64,000 bases of DNA from the NCBI RefSeq assembly GCF_001548115.1, contig NZ_AP014821.1, forward strand, positions 434,001 to 498,000. The letters run 5' to 3'. Position numbers and translations under genes: made by a program. The notes beneath the pieces are model-generated. The model was not told the DNA's origin, searched no databases, and saw only the letters and a list, made by a program, of their open reading frames with translations. The stretch comes from Geminocystis sp. NIES-3709. Lineage in GTDB: Bacteria > Cyanobacteriota > Cyanobacteriia > Cyanobacteriales > Cyanobacteriaceae. Below are positions 10,819-19,489 of the stretch, piece by piece. Numbering within the stretch: the stretch's first letter is position 1; every line of letters starts with the position of its first letter.

Positions 10819-11244
10819 CTAATTGCTAATTGCTTTAAACAGAGTTTTTTCTGCACTTCCCCAAAAAGCCTCTAAGTCATAAAATTGTCGGGCTTCAGGC
10901 AAGAAAATATGGGCGATTACGTCACCATAGTCGTGAAGAATCCAGTTTCCTTCGTTTTTTCCTTCAATTCTTCTAGGATTACGATTTACTTTTTTATATA
11001 CTTCGTCCTCGATCGACAAAGAAATTGCTCTTAATTGTGGTTGAGAAAATCCCGTCATAATCACAAAATAATCTGCCAAGTAAGACATTTTTTCCACGTT
11101 TAATAAAACAATATTATCCGCTTTTCGATCGTCTCCTGCCTCAGCAATAATTAAGGCTAAATCCTTACTGCTAATATTCGTGTCTGATAAATTGATTTTT
11201 TGATCGGAACAATAGTTATCGATTTGTAAATGTGATTTTGTCAT
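10819..11244 (-). CDS. rsfS: Ribosomal silencing factor RsfS (Iojap family)
   Basis: 141 residues; the last 115 form the Iojap/RsfS domain, with ADNIVLLNVEKMSYLADYFVI near the middle (a hallmark stretch), then IEGKNEGNWILHDYGDVIAHIF. RsfS binds ribosomal protein uL14 on the 50S subunit and blocks joining to 30S when nutrients are short. A 25-residue N-terminal extension precedes the domain. First gene of the rsfS, CGLD27, asparaginase set. On its upstream side, read leftward, a TATAAT-like box lies about 30 bases before the ATG, a plausible minus-10 element without a clear minus-35. Confidence 0.95.
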   Translation of the reverse strand: MTKSHLQIDNYCSDQKINLSDTNISSKDLALIIAEAGDDRKADNIVLLNVEKMSYLADYFVIMTGFSQPQLRAISLSIEDEVYKKVNRNPRRIEGKNEGNWILHDYGDVIAHIFLPEARQFYDLEAFWGSAEKTLFKAISN

Positions 11245-11596
11245 TCAAATTATTTAGTCTCTTTTTTATAATTATATATAACTCTTAATTTTTTCGTTGT
11301 ACCTTCCAATGTACTATGTTAATAAGATTAGACACATCTGAGTTTACGAATCAAGAATGAGCAATAGATCATAGACAAATTTTGAAATATTGTTGACTAA
11401 TTAAAAAAAAAAAAACTTAAATTATCTCAGTGAACTGTAAAAATTCTGAAGAAATAGTTAATTTAGAGATTAGATTAATAAACAAAAAAATAAAGAGTCT
11501 GAAATATAAAGTATAGTAAAAGAAATCAAATAAATAAATTTGAAAATAGTTTAAGTTAATTTCTCCTCCTAACCGCTAATTGCTAAAAGCTAACTC
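11245..11596. other. Intergenic region between dndC and rsfS
   Basis: 352 very AT-rich bases between two leftward genes. It contains a run of 13 A at 11403-11415 and, at its left end, period-7 repeats of the GCTAATT/GCTAAAA type (about 11574-11603, running to the dndC stop). It must carry the rsfS promoter. No ORF with coding character, no strong terminator hairpin. Confidence 0.5.
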
Positions 11597-13153
11597 CTAA
11601 CTAGGGTTTTCTTTTTGGGCAAATTTAACATTTCCCCATGTCAGTTTTTGTTGTAAAGTCTTAACATCTCCCTGTTTAGCGGCATTTTTTATTTCTCTAA
11701 TATAATGAGCATTGGCGATCGCTTCTTCTTTAGAACGGGAGCTAGTTTCAAAACATTTTTCGAGGGCTTGATAAATACCAATACGACGAATTTTAGTAAA
11801 ATATTGACGCTCAATATCTAATAATTTAGTCATCAATTCTAACTCCATTTCATCTTCACATAAATCTTGTAAAATTTCCCATTCTTCTTTCCCTAATAAA
11901 CTATTTCCTGCTCCAATTCGAGGATCAATAAATTCCTCATTTTTTACCTCTTGATAAATACGAGGAAGACTATCATCAAATTCGTGTTTTTCTTCTAACC
12001 AAATACGCCTAATTTCGCTTAATTCTTCTGTGGTAATTAATTTTATTTCTTGAAATTCTGGGGGGGCAAATTTTCTAATACTAACTTCTGCTTCTAATAC
12101 TTTTCTTAACCAATGTTCACGCCATTTTTTGACGTAAGGGCCTGGTATTGGCTCGATCGAGGTTGTACCTTCCAAATTTCGCTCAAATAACTCTACCTTT
12201 CCGTAAATTCGGCGAAAATCACGCTTATCTCGATCGTCTCGGATGTCTAACTCATTACGAATATCTAACAAGGGTTGTAACCATTCTTTTTCCTCGTCAT
12301 TTTGAATCATCGCCTCCATCGATTTATCTTTGCTAACCATTGTACATACCCAACAACCGAAACGAGAGTCACCACAGCTAGGAGTTGAAGTATCCACCAC
12401 CAAAGGACATTCATTATCTGCTGTTGCACCTCGATACATAGTAAATAAGTCTTGATTATCTCCCCCCCAGGGATTTTTCCATTGTAATAAGTATAACCAA
12501 ACTTCATCAGTACGCCAATTTTCGATCGGAGTGTAGATATAGGAATTAGGTACATGAGAATTGAGGTTTAAACGGTCACGAAATCTACCTTTAGCGTGTT
12601 TTTCCATATTTTTTGCCCTAGTGGCACTCTCAGCTTTTCTAACCCCCAATACAAGAATTATTTCTCCATGATTGCGCACGGTTTCCCTAATAAAATTATC
12701 CGCAGGTTGAATTTTCATTCTGTCAGTACACCATCGAAAACCATGACGGGGAGCGGGATAGCCTTTGCCCATTAAACAAACCCAGAAAGTGTCTTTAACC
12801 GCAGGAGTGAGTAAATGAGGTTCAAAGGGCATTTTTTGTTCTTTAGCGGCGATTTCCATTCGTTTAAGACAACCTTTTACCCAATGAGCTACGATAGGAT
12901 TTTCTACTTGAGTATCTGTACTAATTACATAAATTTTTTTCTGACGTTTTTGTTCCGGTAACGCTGCGATCGCATTCCAAATTAATTGTAGAATACAAGA
13001 ACTATCTTTTCCGCCACTGTAGCCGATAATCCAAGGCAGATAATCTTGACAATATAATTCCTGAATTTCAGCAGTTAAAATATTAATATCACCAATCAAT
13101 TCTTCTAAACTGCGAGGGGGAAAAAGAGGAATTTGGATACTGGTACTATTCAT
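11597..13153 (-). CDS. dndC: DNA phosphorothioation sulfurtransferase DndC, orphan
   Basis: 518 residues from the ATG at 13153; a TTG seven codons further upstream is possible but neither has a clear ribosome site. DndC is the PAPS-reductase-like ATP-pyrophosphatase that, with a cysteine desulfurase, supplies sulfur for replacing a non-bridging oxygen in the DNA backbone. Visible: PP-loop IIGYSGGKDSS (about residues 40-50), then a cysteine-rich stretch with ECPLVVD, PSCGDSRFGCWVC that fits the 4Fe-4S ligands of the family, and a long helical C-terminus. No dndB, dndD, dndE, dptFGH or ssp gene lies within the window, which is unusual. Base composition and CGATCG density match the neighbours, so no strong sign of recent transfer. 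Confidence 0.9.
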   Translation of the reverse strand: MNSTSIQIPLFPPRSLEELIGDINILTAEIQELYCQDYLPWIIGYSGGKDSSCILQLIWNAIAALPEQKRQKKIYVISTDTQVENPIVAHWVKGCLKRMEIAAKEQKMPFEPHLLTPAVKDTFWVCLMGKGYPAPRHGFRWCTDRMKIQPADNFIRETVRNHGEIILVLGVRKAESATRAKNMEKHAKGRFRDRLNLNSHVPNSYIYTPIENWRTDEVWLYLLQWKNPWGGDNQDLFTMYRGATADNECPLVVDTSTPSCGDSRFGCWVCTMVSKDKSMEAMIQNDEEKEWLQPLLDIRNELDIRDDRDKRDFRRIYGKVELFERNLEGTTSIEPIPGPYVKKWREHWLRKVLEAEVSIRKFAPPEFQEIKLITTEELSEIRRIWLEEKHEFDDSLPRIYQEVKNEEFIDPRIGAGNSLLGKEEWEILQDLCEDEMELELMTKLLDIERQYFTKIRRIGIYQALEKCFETSSRSKEEAIANAHYIREIKNAAKQGDVKTLQQKLTWGNVKFAQKENPS

Positions 13154-13486
13154 AAAATAATTAATATTGAACAATTTGCGATAAATAACATCTTAACTAA
13201 CTATCAACTATTAAGTAGAAAACACATTTAGATCGACGGATGAACCTCAAACTCAGATCTTGCATCAGTATAATAAATAATACCAATAGAACAAAACGGT
13301 AAAAATCAATTTTAGAAGTGTTAAAATCAATTCTTATCATTTTTCCCTCTTCCCTTTTCCCTCTCTTTACCTATAATTTTATAGTTCACCCTTGGTAATT
13401 ATTAATGACAAAACTATGTGTAACGCCAAATGCAATAATCTCTCGAAAAATATTAACTGTCAATTATTAGTCACAATATCAACGAT
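13154..13486. other. Divergent intergenic region upstream of dndC and DUF2062 gene
   Basis: 333 bases between divergent genes, so it should hold both promoters, but no strong consensus box was found. It contains a pyrimidine-rich segment (about 13320-13375) whose parts AAATCAATTCTTAT and TTTTCCCTCTCTTTACCT recur at 17232-17286. No ORF with coding character. Confidence 0.5.
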
Positions 13487-13978
13487 ATGATAAAAACTCG
13501 ATGTAGTCAAAACTCTAAAAAACAACGAAAATTACGATCGATAAAAAGATATTGGCAGTATTACAGATTAAGACTATTAAGGTTAAAAGAACATCCTCAC
13601 AAAATAGCGAGAGGTTTTGCCGCAGGGGTTTTTGCTGGTTGTTTTCCTTTTATTGGCTTACAGTTTGTTATGGCAATAATTTTCGCTTTACTTATTCGAG
13701 GTAATAAGTTTACAGCTATTCTCGGTACATGGATTAGTAACCCTTTTACTTCTGTTCCTTTATTTTTGTTTAATTTTCAAGTTGGTAAATTGGTTCTTAG
13801 TTTATTTATTAATAATAGTGATTTACATTTTAACTGGGATTCTTTCGCAGAGGTTAAAGATTTGGGAACAGAAATTATAGTTACTTTATTATTTGGATCT
13901 CTGCTTGTTGGTTTATGTTTTAGCTCGATCGCCTATTATTTAATTATAGATTTGCTGAAAAAACGTAAAAACCCTTAA
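13487..13978 (+). CDS. DUF2062 membrane protein
   Basis: 163 residues with the DUF2062 layout: a basic N-terminus, HPHKIARGFAAGVFAGCFPF (about residues 37-56), a hydrophobic segment, the family's GTWISNPFTSVPLF stretch (about 84-97) and a final hydrophobic helix (about 135-155). Function unknown; an inner-membrane protein. Divergent from dndC, convergent with the pentapeptide gene with only 22 bases between stops. Confidence 0.88.
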   Translation: MIKTRCSQNSKKQRKLRSIKRYWQYYRLRLLRLKEHPHKIARGFAAGVFAGCFPFIGLQFVMAIIFALLIRGNKFTAILGTWISNPFTSVPLFLFNFQVGKLVLSLFINNSDLHFNWDSFAEVKDLGTEIIVTLLFGSLLVGLCFSSIAYYLIIDLLKKRKNP

Positions 13979-14000
13979 ATCTCAATCTTTTTTTTAATAA

Positions 14001-14993
14001 TTAATGGTACACTTGTCCGTCAGGCATGATAGCACCTTCTAAATTAACCCCAGTAATATTAGCACTGCTTAAATCAGCACCAATTAAATTAGCATTAGTT
14101 AAATCCGCTGAAGTCAGATTGGTACGAGCAAAAAAGACTTCCATTAAAGAAGCATTACGCATGATAGCACCATAAAGATTAGCACGACTCAAGTCCGATC
14201 GATTAAGCCTAGCAAAAGTCAAATTAGCTTGAATTAAATTAGCCCTAATTAATTTACAATCAGGCATAGTAGCACTTTCTAAATTGACCATACTCATATC
14301 CGTATCAATCAATTTAGCTCGTTCTAATTTTGTATTAGAAAGATTAGCCCCAATTAATTTTGCTCCTGTTAAATCTACCTCCGTTAAAAAAGCACCCTTT
14401 AAATTAGCTTGAGTTAAATCTGCCCCTGTTAAATCTGAACCTCTTAAGTTAACCTCTCGTAAATTTGCACCTACTAAACTTGCATTTCTTAAATCCACAC
14501 CTTGAAGATCTGCACTTTTTAAATCGGCTTTATCAAGGTTTGCCCCTTTTAAAATAGTGGGTTTAGCTCTTTTTTCTAAGCGCATATTTGCTCCTCTTAA
14601 ACAAGCTCCCTTGAGATTTGCACTACTAAGATCAGCAAAACGTAAGTCAACCTCAATTAAATTAGCATCTAATAAATTTGCTAAAGTTAATTTTACATTT
14701 CTCATGTCAGCTTTTTGTAGAATAGCTCCATGAAATTCTCCTCGATGAAGATTTGCCCCGACTAAACTAGCTTGATTCAAATTTGCACCACTAAAATTAG
14801 TTTCTTCTAAATTTGCTCGACTTAAATCCGCTCTACTCAGATAACAAAAAGTTAAATTAGCTTTCTGTAAATTAGCATCATTAAGAACAATTCCGATTAA
14901 ATCAGCTCCGACTAAATCAATTCCTGCTAGGGTTGCCCCTGTAAAACGATTTTCTCCAGCAGAATAACGTTCAATAAATTCATTAACTTCCAT
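14001..14993 (-). CDS. Pentapeptide-repeat protein
   Basis: 330 residues, of which about 20-325 are tandem A(D/N)LXX pentapeptides (for example ADLSRANLEETNFSGANL), predicted to form a right-handed quadrilateral beta-helix. About 60 units, with a short break at RLEKRAKPTI. The N-terminal 18 residues (MEVNEFIERYSAGENRF) resemble the small leader seen in many cyanobacterial members. No membrane segment or enzymatic domain. It starts 19 bases after the stop of the three-repeat protein gene upstream, so the two are probably co-transcribed. Biochemical role unknown; some family members mimic DNA or act as scaffolds. Confidence 0.93.
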   Translation of the reverse strand: MEVNEFIERYSAGENRFTGATLAGIDLVGADLIGIVLNDANLQKANLTFCYLSRADLSRANLEETNFSGANLNQASLVGANLHRGEFHGAILQKADMRNVKLTLANLLDANLIEVDLRFADLSSANLKGACLRGANMRLEKRAKPTILKGANLDKADLKSADLQGVDLRNASLVGANLREVNLRGSDLTGADLTQANLKGAFLTEVDLTGAKLIGANLSNTKLERAKLIDTDMSMVNLESATMPDCKLIRANLIQANLTFARLNRSDLSRANLYGAIMRNASLMEVFFARTNLTSADLTNANLIGADLSSANITGVNLEGAIMPDGQVYH

Positions 14994-15012
14994 TTCTTAA
15001 ACTCTTTAATAA

Positions 15013-16179
15013 TTAGGCTTTTTTATAAAAATGTTTCACGGATTCTACGATCGCACTTACTGCTTGGGCATTATCTTCTGGCTCTAATCCTTCTATACTC
15101 GAATTTGCTACCAACATTAAATGACTCTCAATGGTTTTTATATCTTTTCCATACTGTTGAAACATTCTAATCAATAAGTCGTCTAAACTACAAGTGCGCA
15201 CGATCGACCAGTGTTGTTCAGAAATATCAATTTGATATATTGCATAAAACAACATAATTTTGGCTCGTAAAGGGTTGGTATATTGCATAATCTCTTGTTT
15301 GAGATCAAAAAGATTATCTAGTTTTAACCAAGGGATAACTTGTCCTTCTGGTACACCGGCAGCCATAATACTACCGGATAAATCAAGATCTGAAGTATCT
15401 TCCGATTCTGAAGATTCAACATTTGTCTCAATATCTTGATTAAATGTAGGGGGTACAGACTCCGTAGAGGTATTTTTACTTTTAGCCTTAATTAATTGAG
15501 TTTCTTCTTCCTGTTCACTGTCATTATCTGCAACAGCTTCTGCGGTATCATGTTTATATAAATAAGTCAATTCCCCAACGATGGTATCCGCAATAAAAGA
15601 ATAAAAATTTTGTCGATTAATAGTAGAAACAATGTTTTCAAGAGCTTTTTTTAATCTTTTTGGGTTGGGATAAAGTTGATATAATTCTAGTAATAATTCT
15701 CGAAGATCATACATTTCAATGACGTTAATGTCATTTTCCCAATATTGTTTACAAGCGGCAAAAATCAATTTTTTGATTCTAGGTGATTCCTCGTGATACT
15801 CGATATTTTCAACAATTCGATCGACTAAATCTGATTCAAACTCATTTCCTTGATTTTGTTCTTGAGGTAAAGAATGTTCATCACTATCATATAAAGGTGA
15901 CATTCTTTGAAAAACATATTTAGCAATTTTTACATATACTTCTTTACGATTTAACGTATTAACAGCTTGATAAAGTAAGGCTTTAAGATCATCTGCTGTG
16001 GGATTATTGTCATAAAGATTTTTAAGCAAAGATTCAAAAGAATAATTGTCAATAATAGAAAAATCTGATTCCCAATATCTTTGACTCACATAAAAAATTA
16101 ATTTTTTAGCTCTTTTGGCTTCCTGTGAATGACTTAAATCATGGGCAATACTAGCGATTATATCTGACGATATGATCAT
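15013..16179 (-). CDS. Protein of unknown function with three homologous helical repeats
   Basis: 388 residues, no family recognised. Internal homology is clear: residues 5-97 and 116-208 align along their length (KRAKKLIFYVSQRYWESD against PRIKKLIFAACKQYWEND, then LLKNLYDNNPTADDLKALL against LLELYQLYPNPKRLKKAL, then NTLNRKEVYVKIAKYV against STINRQNFYSFIADTI). A more distant third copy lies at about 290-386 (LRAKIMLFYAIYQ, LDDLLIRMFQQYGKDIKTI). An acidic, Ser/Thr-rich linker (about 211-270) separates copies two and three. No signal peptide or membrane segment. First gene of a two-gene operon with the pentapeptide protein. Confidence 0.85.
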   Translation of the reverse strand: MIISSDIIASIAHDLSHSQEAKRAKKLIFYVSQRYWESDFSIIDNYSFESLLKNLYDNNPTADDLKALLYQAVNTLNRKEVYVKIAKYVFQRMSPLYDSDEHSLPQEQNQGNEFESDLVDRIVENIEYHEESPRIKKLIFAACKQYWENDINVIEMYDLRELLLELYQLYPNPKRLKKALENIVSTINRQNFYSFIADTIVGELTYLYKHDTAEAVADNDSEQEEETQLIKAKSKNTSTESVPPTFNQDIETNVESSESEDTSDLDLSGSIMAAGVPEGQVIPWLKLDNLFDLKQEIMQYTNPLRAKIMLFYAIYQIDISEQHWSIVRTCSLDDLLIRMFQQYGKDIKTIESHLMLVANSSIEGLEPEDNAQAVSAIVESVKHFYKKA

Positions 16180-16295
16180 AGAACTTCGTCGGGGCTAATT
16201 TATATTTAACATTCTGAAATTATAACCAATACCCCTCATCCTAGCATAGTGAATAATTAATAATTAATAATTAAGACTCTGTTACTTCTCGTCGT

Positions 16296-16348
16296 GATAA
16301 ATTATTCCTTGAAAAAGGTTTTAGGTATTAGGTGTTAGGTGTTAGGTG
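16296..16348 (+). repeat. Dispersed intergenic repeat with heptamer tail (family B copy 2)
   Basis: Begins GATAAATTATTCCTTG, continues AAAAAGGTTTTAGGTA and ends with three TTAGGTG heptamers in register. Thirty of the first 32 bases equal the copy at 6706-6755 (other strand). Confidence 0.75.
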
Positions 16349-16408
16349 AAATGCAAACTCTCAATCTATAACAAATTCAATTGTTAATTCTTCTAATCTT
16401 TATAGTGC

Positions 16409-16424
16409 AAACGTTATAACGTTT
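16409..16424. promoter_or_regulatory. Perfect 16-base palindrome, candidate operator
   Basis: AAACGTTATAACGTTT is identical on both strands and lies 128 bases before the peroxiredoxin start codon, also in the divergent upstream region of the three-repeat protein gene. The size and symmetry suit a dimeric regulator. It does not match a textbook Fur or PerR box closely, so the regulator is unknown. Confidence 0.4.
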
Positions 16425-16551
16425 ATTTTATCTGAATTTATCATCACTACTGTAGAAGATACATAATTAATAGTAAATAATGGGTAATTGCTAATCTTAA
16501 ATTTTAAATTATTTAGAGTAATATTAATTTATTTTGATGGAGATAATAAAT

Positions 16552-17166
16552 ATGGGCATTCAAGTAGGACAAAAAGCACCAGATTTTACCGCTACTAGCG
16601 TAATAAATCAAGACTTCAGAACTCTTAAATTATCAGATTATTTAAGTCAGTATGTCATTTTATTTTTTTATCCTCTGGATTTTACTTTTGTTTGTCCCAC
16701 AGAAATTATTGCCTTTAGCGATCGTCATGATGAATTTAAGGCTTTAAACACGGAAATTTTAGGGGTTTCTGTGGATAGTGAATTTGCTCATTTAGCTTGG
16801 ATTCAAACAGAGAGAAAACAAGGCGGTATTGGTGACATTAATTATCCTTTGATTTCGGATTTAAAAAAAGAAATTAGTACTGCTTATAATGTGTTAGAAC
16901 CTAATGCTGGAGTTGCTTTAAGAGGTTTATTTATCATCGATCGAAACGGCATTATTCAACACATTACTGTTAATAATCTTTCTTTTGGTCGTAGTGTCGA
17001 CGAAACTTTAAGGGTATTAAAAGCCATTCAATATGTGCAATCCCATGATAATGAAGTTTGTCCTGTCGGTTGGCAAGAAGGGGATAAAACCATGAATCCT
17101 GATCCTGTAAAATCAAAAGTGTATTTCTCCACTGTTGAAAAAGAAACCAGAAATGAAGCTACCTAG
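16552..17166 (+). CDS. Typical 2-Cys peroxiredoxin (thioredoxin peroxidase)
   Basis: 204 residues from the ATG at 16552, chosen because GGAG sits nine bases before it; in-frame starts at 16534 and 16537 lie in or before that ribosome site. Reduces H2O2 and organic peroxides with electrons from thioredoxin. The peroxidatic Cys48 sits in FTFVCPTEI and the resolving Cys170 in EVCPVGW, as in the AhpC/Prx1 class. The C-terminal YF-containing helix (VYFSTVEK) suggests a sensitive, overoxidisable type, though the GGLG partner motif is replaced by GGIG. Single gene, rightward. Confidence 0.96.
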   Translation: MGIQVGQKAPDFTATSVINQDFRTLKLSDYLSQYVILFFYPLDFTFVCPTEIIAFSDRHDEFKALNTEILGVSVDSEFAHLAWIQTERKQGGIGDINYPLISDLKKEISTAYNVLEPNAGVALRGLFIIDRNGIIQHITVNNLSFGRSVDETLRVLKAIQYVQSHDNEVCPVGWQEGDKTMNPDPVKSKVYFSTVEKETRNEAT

Positions 17167-17220
17167 ATCAAATTAACCATAAAAAAATTAAGTTGATCAA
17201 AAAGTATTAAATGTAATAAA

Positions 17221-17300
17221 TAATTGAAGTAAATCAATTCTTATTACTTTTCTCTGTTTTCTATTCTCTTTTCCCTCTCTTTACCTAACACCTAATCTTT
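17221..17300. repeat. Pyrimidine-rich dispersed repeat
   Basis: Between converging peroxiredoxin and radical SAM genes. The parts AAATCAATTCTTATTA and TTTTCCCTCTCTTTACCT also occur in the same order at about 13320-13375; here they run into heptamer units CTAACAC, CTAATCT. Likely another small intergenic repeat family. Confidence 0.5.
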
Positions 17301-17323
17301 ATCAAAAGACTGTGAAGTAAACC

Positions 17324-18442
17324 CTAATTATCAATAGTTTTTAGCCATTTTGCTTCTTCAATTACCGATCGTAAAGAAATTAGATTATTATGATTAAACC
17401 AATGATTAAAGGCTTCTTTTAAATTACCTTTTCTTAAGGCTTGGACTCCATCACTAACAGAAACGGCAATGTGTTGCATCACACTAGAATCTCGGTAACA
17501 ATCCATCATACAAGCTGTACAATTATCCCTAATACGTTGTGAACCATCAAATTCAGTTATATGACACATCGGTTCAGCCCAATTATGACAGCGATAAAGG
17601 TTTAAAAACCAGTCTAAGTAAAAAAATTTCCACCCTCCCAAACAACCAAAATTCTCTGTTTCTCCTTTTAGATGTCGTTGCATATCTTCAATAGAAGCTG
17701 TTGGATTAACTACATGAAACTCTTTTTTTAAGGCTTTAATAGCTTCAAATCTTTGGTCTAATTCTTCTTTGGTATAATCGACTAAATTCGATTCTGCATA
17801 ACCTAAATAAGACGAGGCAAGAGTGGTTAAAGGATAAGAAAAAGTTACACTGTCAAAACCCAGAGATTCTAAAAAAGGCGGTAGTTGTTTATAGTCGTCA
17901 ATTAACCGTGACATGGTGACAGAAGCTGTTGTACTGATATTATACTTCTTAAAGTGTTGATTAGCTAATTTAATTCGATCGCAAACTCCCCTTAAACCTC
18001 TATTTTGTTCATGTTTTGTTACTTCTGAAGCATCGATCGAAATAATAACACTAACTAACCCTGTTTTTGCCAATTCATCTATCCTATCTTTAGTCAAAAG
18101 TGACGCATTAGTGACTAGCATAGGTGCCATCCCAATACTAGAAGCATGAGTAATTATTTCCATTAGGTGAGGATGTAGCATCGGTTCACCTCCTACATAG
18201 ATAATAAAATAAACTCCATTTTCATAAAGAATTTCGGCCGCTTGTTTTGCTTCTTCTAAACTAACATAACGGCGTTGTTCGATCGGCATTTTATCTACGG
18301 CAAAGTTGCAAAATCCACAAGTAGCATTACAAGCACTTGTAATAGCAAACTGACACATACTAGGCCCACCATCAATAATACTTTCTTTTGCTAACTGCCA
18401 AATACTTTTCTTTTTTTTGGGGGAGATACTTTCTTTATTCAT
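17324..18442 (-). CDS. Radical SAM protein with C-terminal cysteine cluster
   Basis: 372 residues. The radical SAM 4Fe-4S motif is C38NATC42GFC45 and the GGE motif of SAM binding is in YVGGEPMLHP. The core (about 25-250) is a normal radical SAM barrel; the C-terminal part has FGCLGGWKF, LYRCHNWAEPMC and NCTACMMDCYRD, a SPASM-like auxiliary cluster region. Such proteins modify peptides or small molecules with a 5'-deoxyadenosyl radical, but no precursor peptide gene or known pathway partner lies next to it. Distantly like the hopanoid protein HpnH in its opening motifs, but no hopanoid genes are near. Substrate unknown. Confidence 0.85.
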   Translation of the reverse strand: MNKESISPKKKKSIWQLAKESIIDGGPSMCQFAITSACNATCGFCNFAVDKMPIEQRRYVSLEEAKQAAEILYENGVYFIIYVGGEPMLHPHLMEIITHASSIGMAPMLVTNASLLTKDRIDELAKTGLVSVIISIDASEVTKHEQNRGLRGVCDRIKLANQHFKKYNISTTASVTMSRLIDDYKQLPPFLESLGFDSVTFSYPLTTLASSYLGYAESNLVDYTKEELDQRFEAIKALKKEFHVVNPTASIEDMQRHLKGETENFGCLGGWKFFYLDWFLNLYRCHNWAEPMCHITEFDGSQRIRDNCTACMMDCYRDSSVMQHIAVSVSDGVQALRKGNLKEAFNHWFNHNNLISLRSVIEEAKWLKTIDN

Positions 18443-18788
18443 TTATATTATTTTGTTCTGAGTTATTATTAACCTGAGTGACTTATAAAATTATCGGAGA
18501 AGATAAGGTGTTAGGTATTAGAAATTAGCTCAAAGAATTGATGAAAAAAATCTGGCGTTGATTTTATCAAGATTAAATCCATTAATCAAAAGCAGTCAAA
18601 AATTAACCTAAAACTTAACTTCTAAAGTCCAAAACCTACTAACATCAAAGATTATTATCTCGAACTGAGGTTATTATTAAATGATAATCACTCGATCGCA
18701 ATAAATAACAAAATTACCTCTTTTTTCTTTAAAAAATATCATATTCAAACTCGAATATCCACAAATTTTATTTACTTATCAAAATAAT
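18443..18788. other. Divergent intergenic region, no gene seen
   Basis: 346 bases between the radical SAM gene and the DUF29 gene. Contains a short heptamer stretch (GGTGTTAGGTATTAG, near 18509-18523) and GAACTGAGGTTATTAT near 18662, which resembles GAACTCAGGTTATTAT near 48531. Should hold promoters for both genes; none is clear. No ORF. Confidence 0.45.
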
Positions 18789-19241
18789 ATGACACAAGTT
18801 ACCGATAAAATAGATTTAAAATCTCTATATGAAATTGATGATCATTTATGGTTAGAAAAAACCGTAGATTTACTAAAAGAAAAGCGTTTTAATGATTTAG
18901 ATTTAGAGAATTTAATTGAGGAATTAGAAAGTTTGAGTAAAAGAGATAAAGCTAGAGTCGCTAGTTTATTAGAACAAATTATTCGACACTTATTAATGCT
19001 ACAGTATTGGAGTAAAGAATATGATAGAAATAGCAATCACTGGAAAGTTGAAATAATCAGTTTTCGTAACCAATTAGACAATAACTTAACTAATAATTTA
19101 ATTATTTATTTAGAAAAAGAATTAGATAAAATTTACAGTAAAGTCTTACGATATGTAAAACAAAAAACTGAAAATATAGTTGATTTTCCAGATACTTGTC
19201 CTTATAGTTTAGAACAAATTTTAGATGATGATTACTTTTAG
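18789..19241 (+). CDS. DUF29 family protein
   Basis: 150 residues, all helical, with the DUF29 pattern: LYEIDDHLWLEKTVDLLKE (about residues 13-31), LDLENLIEELESLSKRDK (36-53), a central IIRHLLMLQYW, and a C-terminal YSLEQILDDDYF. Conserved and often multicopy in cyanobacteria; function unknown. Stands alone between the radical SAM and A-adding tRNA nucleotidyltransferase genes. Confidence 0.9.
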   Translation: MTQVTDKIDLKSLYEIDDHLWLEKTVDLLKEKRFNDLDLENLIEELESLSKRDKARVASLLEQIIRHLLMLQYWSKEYDRNSNHWKVEIISFRNQLDNNLTNNLIIYLEKELDKIYSKVLRYVKQKTENIVDFPDTCPYSLEQILDDDYF

Positions 19242-19275
19242 ATAAATTCTGGTTAAATTAGGTAGCAAAAGCAAT

Positions 19276-19345
19276 TACTTTTATAGCAATCCTAGGTTCG
19301 TTGTGAAATATTGGTGAGGGTAGAAGTCAGGCAATAGACACAAGG
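19276..19345 (+). repeat. Degenerate dispersed repeat (family A-like)
   Basis: TATAGCAATCCTAGG followed by TTCGTTGTGAAATATTGG and TGAGGGTAG resembles the start of the repeats at 34179-34245 and 36923-36987. The ATAGCAATCCTA start is also like the ends of the MITE-like element at 54808-54982. No heptamer run follows; GGCAATAG occurs twice with a 20-base spacer. Confidence 0.4.
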
Positions 19346-19489
19346 CCAGAGGCAATAGTTAGGATCATTGATTATAAACAGTCTTAATTTAATTAGGATC
19401 TGCTGTTGAGAGTCAGAAGGCTATAAAAATTAAAAGTTTAGGCACATTACATTAACAAAAATGTTTAGTTTATTTACTTTTGACCAAAA

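Larger units (their letters stand above)
16180..16551. other. Divergent intergenic region upstream of the peroxiredoxin gene
   Basis: 372 bases between divergent genes. It contains a dispersed repeat with TTAGGTG heptamers (16296-16348) and a perfect 16-base palindrome (16409-16424), both listed separately. A usable ribosome site GGAG lies nine bases before the peroxiredoxin ATG. No ORF with coding character. Confidence 0.5.

Noticed and set aside
11403-11415. A13 run as a transposon scar or phase-variable tract
   Set aside because: It is in an AT-rich spacer, outside any coding region, with no repeats at its borders; most likely simple sequence.
12148-12555. Short frames on both strands inside dndC
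   Set aside because: They overlap the cysteine-rich core of DndC and have no family features.
11597-13153. dndC as part of a defence island
   Set aside because: No restriction, mobile or toxin gene lies within 10 kb on either side, and composition matches the surroundings.
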